DNA of 64,000 nt from Adiantum capillus-veneris (lineage: Eukaryota; Streptophyta; Polypodiopsida; Polypodiales; Pteridaceae): positions 99,860,963 through 99,924,962 of the forward strand of contig CM043945.1 of assembly GCA_014529385.2 (NCBI GenBank). The letters are read 5' to 3'. The notes below the pieces were generated by a model. That model worked only from the letters and a program-made list of their open reading frames with translations. It was not told the DNA's origin and searched no databases. The position numbers were made by a program, and so were the translations under genes. Each line of letters starts with the position of its first letter. Position 1 is the stretch's first letter. Positions 1 through 11,639 of the stretch are shown in pieces.

Positions 1-1
1 C

Positions 2-534
2 CTGAAAAGTGTTGTGACGCTAGTGTCACTCGATCCAAACTTTGTCTGCATGTTGAGAAGAACCAAGAGCGCTTTCAATCTAGACACACGTGCTCCATTA
101 TACAATGGCATATCGGCTTCACTTTTCATATCATCATAGACAAGCCTTTCTGAATCCATGATCGTCTCAATCATTTCATCAATCTCGGACTCAAACATTG
201 CCTCATTGGGAATGTGGTCTGCATAATCATCCCCCGAGCTGTCAGAGGCTACATCTTGTGGCCTCACATATGCTGCTTGACCAAAGCGCCTGCGAACACG
301 TCTATTGGGTTGCAAGATTGCTGCCTGTTGGCCAACGTCAGAGTCCGACGAGTTATAATTGGCAACAAATCGATCTATAATAGATGGATTGAACTCGCCA
401 AATTCGCGAATGTGCTGCAAAGAAACGCGTCTTGTCCGTCGCACAACATGCTTGCAATGATTACAAGGACATAAGATCCTCGTTGAGAGATAGGTGTTTC
501 GGTTGGACTGCCCCACATCCTCGTCACTACTCAT
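2..534 (-). CDS. CACTA transposase (TNPD-like), exon 1 only
   Basis: The minus-strand ATG is at 534-532 and 177 codons are open down to the splice donor, whose first base (G) is position 1 of the window. It aligns without gaps to exon 1 of the transposase at 18532-19064, with scattered substitutions such as W to S near the end (codon at about 26-28). The N-terminal CPCNHCKH motif is the Cys-rich start of plant En/Spm transposases (Transpos_assoc type). An acidic stretch follows, then a conserved block ending TSVTTLFR. The remaining exons lie beyond the left edge, so whether the gene is functional cannot be judged. Confidence 0.8.
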   Translation of the reverse strand, partial: MSSDEDVGQSNRNTYLSTRILCPCNHCKHVVRRTRRVSLQHIREFGEFNPSIIDRFVANYNSSDSDVGQQAAILQPNRRVRRRFGQAAYVRPQDVASDSSGDDYADHIPNEAMFESEIDEMIETIMDSERLVYDDMKSEADMPLYNGARVSRLKALLVLLNMQTKFGSSDTSVTTLF

Positions 535-598
535 AATGAGGGTAAAAATCTTATAACCTGGACAACAAATTTAATCTTCTATTGGCATTCTTCGTCTT

Positions 599-601
<3 letters not shown>

Positions 602-680
<79 letters not shown>
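602..680. repeat. (CT)n microsatellite
   Basis: About 40 uninterrupted CT units lie just upstream of the minus-strand transposase exon. The sister CACTA copy has the equivalent (AG)n tract at 18402-18466, so the microsatellite is an inherited part of this transposon family's leader. Confidence 0.97.
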
Positions 681-683
<3 letters not shown>

Positions 684-1020
684 CACACTGTAAACTACCT
701 CACATTCTCTAGTCATGTCCAATCCCCGCACACCTCGGTCTAGAGGTGCACGGAGATCACAACCACCGGGTTATAATATCGTCTTTATTGGTCAATGCCT
801 ATATTTTTGGGTACAAGAAATCTACACACCCACGTCTACATGATACTTCATGTAGTGGAAAAAACCCCTTTGCCTCTTCTCTAGTTGTAGCATTTCACAC
901 CATCTTAACATCTTTTCACAATAGATCTTTGTTTGTAGCATGCAGGTATGCCATTCTTGCAATGTAGCTGATGTCTGCTCAAGGCACCTAATTCTTACTC
1001 TAGATTTGACGGGATGTGGT

Positions 1021-1148
<128 letters not shown>

Positions 1149-1369
1149 TGTGACCCTTGGAATCGTCATCTTCCATCACCAATTTCTGTGTAGGCTCAAT
1201 TTTCTCTTCCATTAGCTGAACATGACGGCTTATTGTATGGTAGCAGCAGTCGAACATGAAGGTGGAATTGCTGGTCCGCATGGACTGTCGAGGCTGTGAG
1301 TGCAAGAAATTTTCTCGCCATTTCTTCTAACCTTATCTTAAAGAATAAAAAGAAGAAAATGGTATAACC

Positions 1370-1512
1370 TGTTGGAGCTATATATGGCTCACTCTACTGA
1401 ACTTTGTCTCACCTATATATTTGTATCTTGTCCTCAATATGAATCAGTCTTTGGGAGCGTATATGGTGTGTCTCTTGTCTCGTCTCTCTCTCTTTCTCTC
1501 TACATCTCAACA
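1370..1512 (+). repeat. Copia 5' LTR
   Basis: TG...CA ends, 143 bp, repeated at 6687-6829. It contains TATATATGG and TATATATTTG tracts that could serve as the promoter core, and a CT-rich 3' end. It is short for a copia LTR. Confidence 0.95.
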
Positions 1513-1525
1513 TGGTATCAGAGCG
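1513..1525 (+). promoter_or_regulatory. Primer-binding site (initiator tRNA-Met)
   Basis: TGGTATCAGAGCG directly abuts the 5' LTR. TGGTATCAGAGC is the standard plant copia site, complementary to the 3' end of initiator methionine tRNA. Confidence 0.93.
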
Positions 1526-2243
1526 GTAACGATCACGCGCCGATTCAATTCATGGTGACACAACAGTATGTGTATGCAATTCGCATGTAAGATTCAAAAT
1601 TGCTACAAATTTTATTTTTGAGCGTTGATTCTTGTTAATTGTGGTTGTTTTGTATTAAGAAGAATATGATTAGTGTTTTATGTGGTGTTTATTTCTAATC
1701 AATCTAATCGTTGATTACGTTTTCTTGTTGATGACACCCTGAACTTCATCTCAATTTTTCTTGCTGTTCTGCTCAAAATTTGGAGAAACGAGAAAAGCTT
1801 GTTCGTCTCCTCGAGCTCTTCGATTTGAATTCTAGGTTTGCGTCAATCGGAGTTCGCAGCAGAAAGTTATGCTGTTTTTACTGCAATTGAGCTTGACGCA
1901 GCTTTCTTCGTCCTACTTCTTCGTGAAGCGTCCGCGATCGTTTTTCTTATTTTGGTGTTAAATTTTTTGAGAAGATTTAGCTTTTTGCTATTCGTATTGT
2001 GGCCGTCAATCTTGCATCTCACGCCACTCTATTTTGAGGACTCGTTTATTATTAACGTCTCCTTTATCCTGCCTTTTTTTGGGTGACGTCTCTCACATCT
2101 TTGGACGTTCCTTGAGCATCCTTCTTACGGTTATCGTTGACAAAACGCAGTACTCATTTCTCTCTCATTCTCAATTGTGGCCTTCACCATATATGGTGTG
2201 CAGATTCTGCAATCTTATCTTATATGTCTTCTCGCAACAAGAT

Positions 2244-3389
2244 ATGGCTATGAATATTCTCGTCAACGGCTTTCCTTCTGGCCAGCGTTCTGTTCCTCGT
2301 TTCCAAGGTCAAGGATTTCCAGGCTGGAAAGCAAAGATGTTGTTAAATCTTGAAGGCGATGAACTCTCCGATGTTGTTCTTGGAAATCGTGTTTGTCCGC
2401 CTCAGCCTGTTGATACGGATAATGATAACATGCTTATCACTGAAGGACCTATATTTGAAGATTGGAATGTTGCCTATACGGATTGGCAACGACGTGATAA
2501 AGCAGCTCGTCGGTATATTCTTTATGCTCTTACTGATTCCCTTTTGCTTGATATGTATGAACTGCCTACTTCCCACAACGTATGGAAGTACCTTATTGCA
2601 AACTTTCAGAAGAAATCTGTTACAGAAATACTTTATTTGAGAGGGTTACTTAACAAGTTACAATATGAAGTTGGTACTGCCATGACGGGACATATTGAAT
2701 CTTTCAAATCTATTATTAATCAACTTGCTGCTGCTGGTGATCCTGTTCCACAAAAGCAACTGATTACACTTCTCCTTGATACGGTCAAGGACTCTTCTTA
2801 TGATAACATTGTTACTATTCTCTCTAATAAAGATGGTCTTGATTTCGACCAAGCCTGCATGTCTTTAATTGAATACTCTCAACGTCAAGAATGTCGGAAT
2901 GCTGGTCATGATACAGCTATGATTTCACAAAAGGAGACTGAGTCACAACAAATGGAACGTGCTTTTTATGCTCGAAGGCGTCCATTTCAACGAGGAAACC
3001 GCAGAGGTGGCCGTCGCTGTAATATTTTCTCTCATCTCAAATTTCCTAATAAGCAATGTTCTTACTGCAATAGAAATGGCCATACTGAAGATGATTGTTG
3101 GGCACGTCAATATGATGAAGAACACAATATTACCACAAAACAACCACGTTTATCTAGAGACTCTTCTTCTTCTTCTTGTGAATATTGTGGACGATCTGAT
3201 CATCCCACTCTTATGTGCTATAAGCGTCGATTCGACACAGATCGGAATAGAGGATATGCTACTGAACATCGAAACAACATTGTACCAGAAACAAGTTGCG
3301 TCCTATGTTCAGGTACACTCCAGACAGAATACTTCATGTATGTGATGGATCACTTTTTATTGTCGATTCTGGTGCTACAAGAAATATGA
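2244..3389 (+). CDS. gag: Copia gag polyprotein
   Basis: I place the start at ATG 2244 (MAMNILVNGF). The frame is open upstream to 2034, but that stretch is leader-like. The N-terminal block is a UBN2-type copia gag (WKYLIANFQKKS, LRGLLNKLQYE, IINQLAAAGDP). A basic RRRPFQRGNRRGGRR stretch follows. Two CCHC zinc knuckles close the protein: CSYCNRNGHTEDDC and CEYCGRSDHPTLMC. Gag forms the particle and binds the RNA. The frame ends at 3389 and pol continues in another frame over a 94-base overlap. This is either a programmed -1 shift or a mutation; no classical slippery heptamer stands out. Confidence 0.85.
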   Translation: MAMNILVNGFPSGQRSVPRFQGQGFPGWKAKMLLNLEGDELSDVVLGNRVCPPQPVDTDNDNMLITEGPIFEDWNVAYTDWQRRDKAARRYILYALTDSLLLDMYELPTSHNVWKYLIANFQKKSVTEILYLRGLLNKLQYEVGTAMTGHIESFKSIINQLAAAGDPVPQKQLITLLLDTVKDSSYDNIVTILSNKDGLDFDQACMSLIEYSQRQECRNAGHDTAMISQKETESQQMERAFYARRRPFQRGNRRGGRRCNIFSHLKFPNKQCSYCNRNGHTEDDCWARQYDEEHNITTKQPRLSRDSSSSSCEYCGRSDHPTLMCYKRRFDTDRNRGYATEHRNNIVPETSCVLCSGTLQTEYFMYVMDHFLLSILVLQEI

Positions 3390-5617
3390 CATATCAGTCT
3401 AAGTGGCTCTATAACTATCATCCACTGCCAGTTCAACGTGTTTTTTATCTTGCTGATGATACTACTTGTCAAGTAAAGGGTATTGGAGACTTATATCTTG
3501 GTACCTTATCTTCTTCCACTCGAATTTTGCGAGGAGTATTACATGTACCAGATCTTCAACGTAATCTTCTTTCAATTGCTAGACTTGTTGATCTTGGTCT
3601 ATTTGTTGGATTTGATCGTACCAAATGCCGAATTGAGAAAGATGGACAGACTATAGCCACTTCTCCTCCAAACGGTAATTTGTTTGAACTCTCTCTTAAC
3701 GATGCTGTAGCAAATATTGTCACTGCTCCAGGTGATCATGATTGCAAAATATGGCATCACTGTTTTGTTCATGCTGATTTCTCAAAACTCCTTGATCTTC
3801 AACGTCGTGATCTTGTCCATGGCATGGATCTTAAAGCCCATCCCCATATGGGAATTTGTGAATTTTGTGCTCTTGGGAAACACAATCGTAAACCCTTTTC
3901 TCTTTCAAATACAACTCATTCTCATGAAATATTGGATCTTGTTCATACTGATATATGTGGACCTCTACCTTCTTCGAGATCACAATATCGCTACTTCATT
4001 ACTTTCATTGATGATTTCTCAAGGTATACGACTGTATTTCTACTTAGACAAAAATCTGAAGCCTTATCTGTTTTCAAACAATTCCACAAGGCTGCAGAAC
4101 TTCAAACTGGTCGTCGCCTTAAGAACCTTCGTAGTGACAATGGAGGCGAATATGTTTCTCGAGAGTTTGTGAGTTACTGTGTTGACATTGGAATTCATCA
4201 TGAACACACTATTCCATATTCGCCTCAACAGAACGGTGTTGCTGAACGAAAGAATCGCACTATTCTCAATGCTGTAAGATGTATGCTGATTCATTCTAGC
4301 TTATCTCGTGTTTTCTGGGCTGAAGCTACTTTGACAGTAGCATTTATTCAGAATCATCTTCCTACTACTGCACCCTCTGGTAAGATACCCATCACATCAT
4401 GGACAGGTGACATTCCTTCTGTATCTCATTTTCGAACCTTTGGATGTATTGCTTATATTCATGTTCCCAAAGAAACACGAACAAAGCTTGATGCTCTTGG
4501 TCTTAAAGTTATTTTTATTGGATATTCTGACACTTCCAAAGGCTACAAATTCTATGACGCTTCCTCCAAGAAAGTAGTTGTGAATCGTGATGCTACTTTT
4601 AACGAACAGCTTATGGGAGGCTCATGGTCCATGGATGATTCTGATGATACTAAATCATTGCTTCAGGCTTTTCCATTTCTTTCAGAAGATGAAACTCTTC
4701 CTATAGAGCAACTTCCCTCTTCACAACCATCCATTCCAAATGTTGCCAATGATGATATTGATATTTTTGTTGATCTGCCTATTGATTTTGAACATGGCTC
4801 ATGTCATGTTTATGATGATGATATTGCTGATAATGCTTTTTCTACTTCTGAAGATCTCGTTACTTATGATGAAGCTATCTCTTCACCACAAAAGGATCAA
4901 TGGCAAGAGGCTATGGAAGCAGAGTACGATTCTCTTATCTCTAAAGGTACATGGATACTAACTGAATTACCTCCTGGTCGTACAACTATTAAATGTAAGT
5001 GGGTGTATAAGACAAAAGTAAAAGCAGATGGATCTTTTCACAAGTTCAAGGCGCATTTGGTTGCGAAAGGTTACTCCCAAGTAGCTGGTGTTGATTATCA
5101 AGAGACTTTTTCACCAGTTGTTCGCATTACAAGTGTTCGAGTTTTATTGGCATTTGTTGTTCAATTTGATTTAAAAGCTCATCAAATGGATGTGCGAACT
5201 GCTTTTCTTAATGGTGACTTGGAAGAGGAAATTTATATGGAACAACCAGAAGGGTTTGTTATTCCAGGTAAAGAAGACCTTGTTGCTCAACTCCATAAGG
5301 CACTATATCGTCTCAAACAAGCTTCGCGAGCCTGGTATACAAAATTTGATCTTTTTCTCACCTCTAAAGGATTCATCTCTTGCTCGTCAGACCCCAACTT
5401 ATACATAAAACGCCAAGGTAGCAGTTTTGTGATTCTTGCTCTTTATGTGGATGATACGATCCTTGTTTCCAACGATTTGGGATTTCTTCAGCAAGTGAAA
5501 AAGTTATTGTCTTCTGCATTTGATATGGTGGATCTTGGAGAGATTCACTCTTGTCTTGGCATTCAAATCCAACGGAACCGTACAAAAGGTATTTTATTCC
5601 TTCGACAATCAAATTAA
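3296..5617 (+). CDS. pol: Copia pol: protease, integrase, reverse transcriptase
   Basis: The 773-residue frame holds, in order: an aspartic protease site (IVDSGATRNM, about residue 22); the integrase region with HTDICGP, FIDDFSR, RSDNGGEY and QQNGVAERKNRT, so the D, D and E catalytic positions are all present; then RT with KCKWVYKTK, HQMDVRTAFLNGDLEEEIY and the active-site LYVDDTILV. Translation breaks just after the RT block (CLGIQIQRNRTKG) at a stop at 5615-5617; the remaining connection and RNase H domains continue in other frames. The true upstream limit is uncertain because the fusion to gag is not in one frame. Confidence 0.88.
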   Translation: MRPMFRYTPDRILHVCDGSLFIVDSGATRNMTYQSKWLYNYHPLPVQRVFYLADDTTCQVKGIGDLYLGTLSSSTRILRGVLHVPDLQRNLLSIARLVDLGLFVGFDRTKCRIEKDGQTIATSPPNGNLFELSLNDAVANIVTAPGDHDCKIWHHCFVHADFSKLLDLQRRDLVHGMDLKAHPHMGICEFCALGKHNRKPFSLSNTTHSHEILDLVHTDICGPLPSSRSQYRYFITFIDDFSRYTTVFLLRQKSEALSVFKQFHKAAELQTGRRLKNLRSDNGGEYVSREFVSYCVDIGIHHEHTIPYSPQQNGVAERKNRTILNAVRCMLIHSSLSRVFWAEATLTVAFIQNHLPTTAPSGKIPITSWTGDIPSVSHFRTFGCIAYIHVPKETRTKLDALGLKVIFIGYSDTSKGYKFYDASSKKVVVNRDATFNEQLMGGSWSMDDSDDTKSLLQAFPFLSEDETLPIEQLPSSQPSIPNVANDDIDIFVDLPIDFEHGSCHVYDDDIADNAFSTSEDLVTYDEAISSPQKDQWQEAMEAEYDSLISKGTWILTELPPGRTTIKCKWVYKTKVKADGSFHKFKAHLVAKGYSQVAGVDYQETFSPVVRITSVRVLLAFVVQFDLKAHQMDVRTAFLNGDLEEEIYMEQPEGFVIPGKEDLVAQLHKALYRLKQASRAWYTKFDLFLTSKGFISCSSDPNLYIKRQGSSFVILALYVDDTILVSNDLGFLQQVKKLLSSAFDMVDLGEIHSCLGIQIQRNRTKGILFLRQSN

Positions 5618-6436
5618 GTTTATTGCAAATACTATTCAAAAATTTGGTATGGAATCTGCACATTTAGCCAACACACCTTGTCTTGCGAGCTCTACGAAGA
5701 ACACTTCTGACAATGGAGGTCAACTTGTCACAAATCAACCTTATGCTAACTTGATTGGATGTCTTCAGTTTGTTGGCATGAACACTCGTCTTGATATTCT
5801 GTTTGCTGCTAATTATCTTGGACAACATCTTGCATGTCCTTCTCTTAAGCATTGGTCTGCTGCAAGCGTGTATTGAAATACTTGAAAGGCACTACAGATT
5901 TTGGTTTAGTCTATCGATGACAACTCACATCGGATTCTATGCAATCTCTTTCTCTTTTGGGTTACACAGATGCAGACTGGGCAAGCTCACATTTATCTAT
6001 GCGATCTACTAGTGGAAATTGCTTCTTTATAAATGGTTGTCTTGTTTCTTGGACCAGCAAGAAACAACGTTGTGTTGCAGTTTCTACGATTGAGTCAGAA
6101 TATGTTGCGGCATCACTTGCAGCTCGTGAGTTGATTTGGATTCTACAAATGATGGTTGATATTGGTCACTCTCCTCTTTCTAGCACACCCTTGCTTTGTG
6201 ACAACCAAAGTGCTATTAGTCTTGCCAAAGACTATGTTCAACATAATAAGTCAAACCACATTGCTGTCCATTATCATTATGTCAGGTATGAAGTACGCAA
6301 AGGAACCATTATGGTTGAACACTGTCCAAGTGACCAGATGATTGCAGACATTTTGACCAAAGGCCTCAATGAGTCACGTTTCATCCTCTTGCGCTCGGAG
6401 CTTGGAGTTGCTTCGGCCTCACTCTTTCTAGATTAG
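5518..6436 (+). pseudogene. Copia RT tail and RNase H, frame-broken
   Basis: The last third of pol is spread over two frames. One (to 5876) gives the RT thumb/connection with LANTPCLASS, LIGCLQFVGM and LDILFAANYLGQH. The next (about 5939-6436) gives RNase H with GYTDADWAS, TSKKQRCVA, STIESEYVA, LLCDNQSAISLA, NHIAVHYHYVR and the terminal IADILTKGL. At least two indels (near 5600 and 5870) are needed to link it to the RT. RNase H active-site residues are visible (D in DADW, E in ESEY, D in CDNQ), so the damage is frameshift only. Confidence 0.85.
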
Positions 6437-6686
6437 CTTCTTTGCTATTGTAATAGCTTTGTACATATGACATTGTAATCTTTTAGGTATCATGCACTAT
6501 GCACACTCCACATTTGCACATTGTGATATCTAAGTCACTTTAATATTTTTACATAGATGCACAATTCACTTTCACATCATCACAGCGCTGGTTCATATTT
6601 TCACATTGTATAGGGGCTTGGGTTTTTCCCTTGAACTCCCCAAGGGTTTTTTCATCCAAAGCTAGAGACCTTTGTTTGAGTGGGGG

Positions 6687-6829
6687 TGTTGGAGCTATAT
6701 ATGGCTCACTCTACTGAACTTGGTCTCACCTATATATTTGTATCTTTTCCTCAATATGAATCAGTCTTTGGGAGCGTATATGGTGTGTCTCTTGTCTCGT
6801 CTCTCTCTCTTTCTCTCTACATCTCAACA
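6687..6829 (+). repeat. Copia 3' LTR
   Basis: Same 143-bp TG...CA sequence as 1370-1512. It is preceded by the purine tract TTTGAGTGGGGG and followed by the TAACC target duplication. Confidence 0.95.
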
Positions 6830-6879
6830 TAACCTTTCTATCACCCAAGTGTGGTAGATTGGTTATGCCAATTCCCTCT

Positions 6880-7065
6880 TCTATAATAGGTAAATAACGT
6901 AAGTAAACCTAAATCTAATCTAATATAATGTAAATCTAAATCTAACGTAAATAAACCTAAATCTAATCAAACGTAAATCTAACTAAAAATAAACCTAAGT
7001 CTAATGTAATTTAACTTAAATAAACCTAAATCTAATTTAACGTAAGTCTATATCTAACCTAATCT
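6880..7065. repeat. Degenerate TAAATCTAA-rich tandem tract in CACTA leader
   Basis: Irregular repetition of TAAACCTAAATCTAA and ACGTAAATCTA. The reverse-complement counterpart is at about 17705-17815 and 18030-18110 in the intact CACTA. It resembles telomere repeat by eye, but the unit is not TTTAGGG. Confidence 0.75.
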
Positions 7066-7081
7066 TTAACGTCTTTTGGGA

Positions 7082-8054
<973 letters not shown>

Positions 8055-8162
8055 AGAAGAAAGAGAGAGAGAGGGAGAGCGTTACCTTGCTTGCTTGAGC
8101 GCCGTTGAAAACTCAGATATGAGATCTGAGTTTTTGGACACTCTTGGATTTTTTTTTTAGCC

Positions 8163-8248
8163 CTGGCGACGCTCATAGCGACGCCGTGGTTTTTCATGTT
8201 TGAGCGTCGCACTACGAGCGTCGCTACTATTAAGTACCTCTTGTAGTG
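8163..8248 (-). repeat. CACTA terminus with GCGTCGC subterminal repeats
   Basis: Contains GGCGACGCTCATAGCGACG, GAGCGTCGC and ACGAGCGTCGCTAC, and ends CCTCTTGTAGTG at 8248. That is the inverted terminal repeat CACTACAAGAGG read from the other strand. The same 12 bases bound the element at 16755-24481. Confidence 0.88.
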
Positions 8249-8330
8249 TCAAGAGGTAAAAGCTCCTTTTCTTGATATGTATTTGATCAAAGCACGTGAA
8301 GTTGATGCCAGGCTAGACTAGGTAGAACAA

Positions 8331-9206
8331 GTGCCAACCAGGTCTCAAAAGATACAGAAAGGCATATTCAGAGTGCCACCCAGCTTGCTTGCTCAAGAGA
8401 ACAAGGTGATAAAGGACTTCAAAGAAGAAATGTTGGTTCCAAAACCAGCAACGAGGAAGGTAGCAGTGGTCCAAGAATTGGCAAGTTCAAAAGAGGAGTC
8501 CGACAGCTCTTATAGCTCCAGCCGCAGTTTGGACACAGATAGCATGTGGGAGACAGAATCCATCTCTTCTAGGTATGAAAGTTATGATGTTTTTCATGTA
8601 GATGAAGTGGAGCAAGATGCATATGATTTGTCTGCCAGTCATTTGAAGGTAAAAGAGGGGCATAGTGCAAGTGTGGAGATTCCTTGTGTAAACAGGCTAG
8701 TCGAGCAGCCTTACCAATTGTCTTGTGATGGTGAGTCCCTATTGGAGGAAGAGGTATGGTTTGATTGTGCATCCGACCTAATTGAAGAGAAGGTTTTTGA
8801 GGATGACTTGCAGGAGCTAGGAACAGAAGCTCTAGTAGGTCAAGTTGATTTATCTATGCAGGGGGTGGGGCAACCTTGCCTTGATGGGCATGTCGAGGTG
8901 CACTTTGAAGTTTCAGAGTTTGTATGTAGCCGTGGAGAGATAGCTCCGGAAGATGACTCTATGGAAACTGATACAGGTGCAGCCTATAAGAGTGAGGCTC
9001 TATGCAAAGAGGAAGGTGCCTCCAACTTGTTGGTGATGAGTTATTTGAAGAGTAGGTTGAAGCTCGAGGAGGTCATGTTCTTGGGTACGAAAAGGTGGTC
9101 TTGGAGCCATTTACAAAGGGTTTGGATACAGGTTTGCAAAGGGATCGGGCTGGTTTGGCTATGCAGCAGGTGGAGGCAAATGGCAGGGTCTTGCTATTTT
9201 ATGTGA
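8331..9206 (+). CDS. Unrecognised acidic ORF, about 290 aa
   Basis: Open from a stop at 8319 to the stop at 9204-9206. The first codon shown is GTG and the first ATG-based start is at about residue 34 (MLVPKPATRK). The protein is strongly acidic and Ser/Glu-rich (SSKEESDSSYSSSRSL, EEEVWFDCAS, EEKVFEDDLQ), without membrane segments or a motif I recognise. The last 40 residues turn basic and Trp-rich and may not belong. It starts 80 bases beyond the left CACTA terminus. It could be a gag-like ORF of an unrecognised retroelement or a chance survivor of one. No functional claim. Confidence 0.35.
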   Translation: MPTRSQKIQKGIFRVPPSLLAQENKVIKDFKEEMLVPKPATRKVAVVQELASSKEESDSSYSSSRSLDTDSMWETESISSRYESYDVFHVDEVEQDAYDLSASHLKVKEGHSASVEIPCVNRLVEQPYQLSCDGESLLEEEVWFDCASDLIEEKVFEDDLQELGTEALVGQVDLSMQGVGQPCLDGHVEVHFEVSEFVCSRGEIAPEDDSMETDTGAAYKSEALCKEEGASNLLVMSYLKSRLKLEEVMFLGTKRWSWSHLQRVWIQVCKGIGLVWLCSRWRQMAGSCYFM

Positions 9207-10949
9207 TGCTATGGATACATGCGTTATTGGAGATTTCTTTACAAGTATTTTTGTATTAGTTGCAAGGTTTTTTTGAAGTGGACTCTACTATGGAGGGTTC
9301 TGTATAGCAAATGACATGATAGCTGCTTATGGTACGAGTGCTTCAAGTGGTAGAAAGTATTCTTATGGTTAGCACGATGGCTTGTGGATACAAGGTGACA
9401 AAGCTCCATGCTATGAAGAGCTGTTAGGGTGGCCTGTTTATTAGGGTGGCCTGTTTACTAGCCTACAAGTGCAAAGGACGGCTTGGATATACATGCATTA
9501 CAAGTGGATGGCCACAGCCAGTGCTTTACGTTTGATCCAGGTGGACTATACATCATGCTTGGGGAAGCTTAGAGATTTCCATTTGATCCTGGCGGGTGAT
9601 GCAGTAGCAGATGATTTTCTCTCTATATCTATCCTATCTATATAGCGCTATATCATTTTTCTTATGCAGTCTATGTAGCTATTTTATATCATTCTCTCTA
9701 CACAGACTTCTTTTACCTAAATAATAATGTGGTTGAGCATGAATGCTCAATGAGGGGTTGGGCAGTGATGGTGCACCTAGAATTCATTGACCCATGGAAG
9801 TGTCAGCAAAACAGGTATAGGGCATTACGCAGGTTGATGGTCGCAGACTTTGGCAAGTGCTAGATGCAGCCTGGACCAAGTGCTACATGATGTGTATGCT
9901 AAATGTGCCTCTAAGTTGGTCGAATGTTGTTCCGAAGCTTTGCCAGGTTGGGAGGCTTCAAAGTGTTAAAGCCCGATGGAAATCATCGTGAAGTGTTGTT
10001 GTGATATGTATGGCAAAGCGACCTTGTGCTCGACGAATGCAAATTTTTTGGATACTCGAAGAACACTATCTGCACAATCTTTTCTCAAGTGTTCCGATGG
10101 CTTATTGCGGTTCAAAGTGGAAGGAAGCGGAGGAGCATGCGTGTTTTCGGTCGTTCCAATGGTCGGGGCAAGCAAGGGTGGTGGGAAAACAGCCCAAGTC
10201 GAAGAGTTAGATTTAAAAGAAAAAAATTGTAAGGTGGACATGCTTGAGAAGCGCCATCTGCATGGGGGAAGGAGGCGGGCCTGGAAAGCGAGTAGGGCCG
10301 AGAAGGGAAAGAGGAGTGCAAGTGGCAGGTTGCATGAAGGAAAGAGAGGCCGGACGGGTGGGACGAAGGATCTGCAAGACACGGGGCTGCATACGAGAAG
10401 AAGAAGAACCGCTGTTGGGGGTCTTAGACCCGCAGGTTCCTCAATAACTAAGGTGGCGGGCTGGCAGGGGCCGAGAGCAAGCAAGGTGAGCCACCAGAGG
10501 GGTGGATTTGAACCCTACAGGCGAGTCATTGGCTGGTGGACATCAGAGAGGAGCAAGGGGAGGTCGTAAACCAAAGCAGGCCGCGTCAGCTGGAGTAGTT
10601 AATTACGACCAGGAGGAGGAGGGGCTTCCTTTGAAAGGCTTGGAGGAGTTACACCATCCGGGAGGCATGGAGGACCATTTCCATGAGCACGACAGGCGCA
10701 AAGAGAAGGGTTATAAGGTATTGCAACCAGGGTCGAGAGCATGAGAGGGAGGAACTTCACCAGAAGCGTAGCTTGGAAGTTGGTGTGATGCGCCATTGAT
10801 GCCTGAGGATCGAAAGCAAAGAAAGGTGAAAGGGAGGCAGGCCTGCGCTAGCCGAGGAATGCCTTCAGCGCTGTAGGACGCTAATGTAGGTTGATGACGG
10901 CCGCGAGCACTTCTCAGAGTATTGGAGAACCTGCTGAGTGCAACTTGAT
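9207..10949. other. Unassigned stretch, no convincing gene
   Basis: The left half (9207-9960) is unremarkable. The right half (10200-10900) is purine- and GC-rich with overlapping open frames on both strands (9976-10569 plus, 9966-10484 minus) that look compositional. The sequence to 10949 resumes at 26083 beyond the old CACTA element, so both were one locus before that insertion. Confidence 0.5.
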
Positions 10950-11250
10950 CACTATAACATACGCGCGATATTATCACCCACATTACCGGAAAAAAACAAA
11001 CAAATTTGTAATATAAAATTTCCCGTATGCGGAAAAGAATGCAGTAAAGCTCGCGCTAATGGTCTAGCGATAAAATACGCGATAATGCCTGAGGCTATAT
11101 TTTCGCGAGTATTACCGCGGGCTTTACTTCAAGAATACCCGCAACCTTTACCGCGTAGACGTTATCGCGATCATTACCACAAATAGGTTTATTATAAAAA
11201 AACAGATGACCGTTTGGATGATCCTTTGCAGGACCATCCAAAAGGTCATC
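10950..11250 (+). repeat. Left subterminal ATTACCGC repeats plus hairpin
   Basis: Several copies of the ATTACCGCG / TTACCGCG / GCGATAAT theme lie between 10965 and 11185. A hairpin follows at 11205-11250, with arms GATGACC..TTGGATG and CATCCAA..GGTCATC. In En/Spm elements, short motifs near the ends are bound by TNPA to bring the ends together. A binding role here is inference. Confidence 0.65.
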
Positions 11251-11639
11251 TTTTTAAAAAAAAAATAAAATATAAAATTATTATTAATTACAACAAAATA
11301 TCACAATTGGACAATACATTGAGCCAAAAAAAGATTGATAATTTCATTTACATAAGTGGAATTACAATTAGAGGAGGTATTGAGCCAAAAAATGATAGGT
11401 ATTGCATTTACATAAAGGGCAAAAAAAGCCCGCGTGTACAAAATAGAGGATGGTCATGTGGGATAGGGCAAGCGGGGCCCGCGTATACAAAATAGAGGAT
11501 GCTCATGGGAGAGATGGCGGTATTTCGCGTGGAACTCCTTGACTCTGCAAAACCAGAAAAAGAAACAATTAACACTTTGTTATTTAATTTGATATAAAAT
11601 CAACAATTTTGATAATTTAAATAAGATTAAACTTACATG

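Larger units (their letters stand above)
1370..6829 (+). mobile_element. Complete Ty1/copia LTR retrotransposon with 143-bp LTRs
   Basis: The order is 5' LTR 1370-1512, tRNA-iMet primer site directly after it, gag, protease-integrase-RT, RNase H, purine tract GAGTGGGGG, 3' LTR 6687-6829. The LTRs begin TGTTGG and end CAACA and have equal length. I see two mismatches (GTCTC/GGTCTC near base 40; TTGTCC/TTTTCC near base 65), so insertion is fairly recent. The 5-bp duplication TAACC lies at 1365-1369 and 6830-6834. The target was a repeated unit of the host CACTA leader (GGTATAACCTTTCTATCACC), seen uninterrupted at about 7165. The coding region has frame breaks, so this copy is unlikely to be autonomous. 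Confidence 0.95.

Noticed and set aside
2034-2243. Extension of copia gag upstream of ATG 2244
   Set aside because: The extra residues are hydrophobic and unlike gag; the recognisable gag begins at MAMNILVNGF.
6880-7065. Possible interstitial telomere repeat (CCTAAAT-like)
   Set aside because: The recurring unit is TAAATCTAA / TAAACCTAAATC, irregular, and not TTTAGGG or its complement; it is part of the CACTA leader.
9966-10569. Opposed ORFs of 172 and 197 aa
   Set aside because: GC- and purine-rich DNA gives open frames on both strands; no motif, and neither is better supported than the other.
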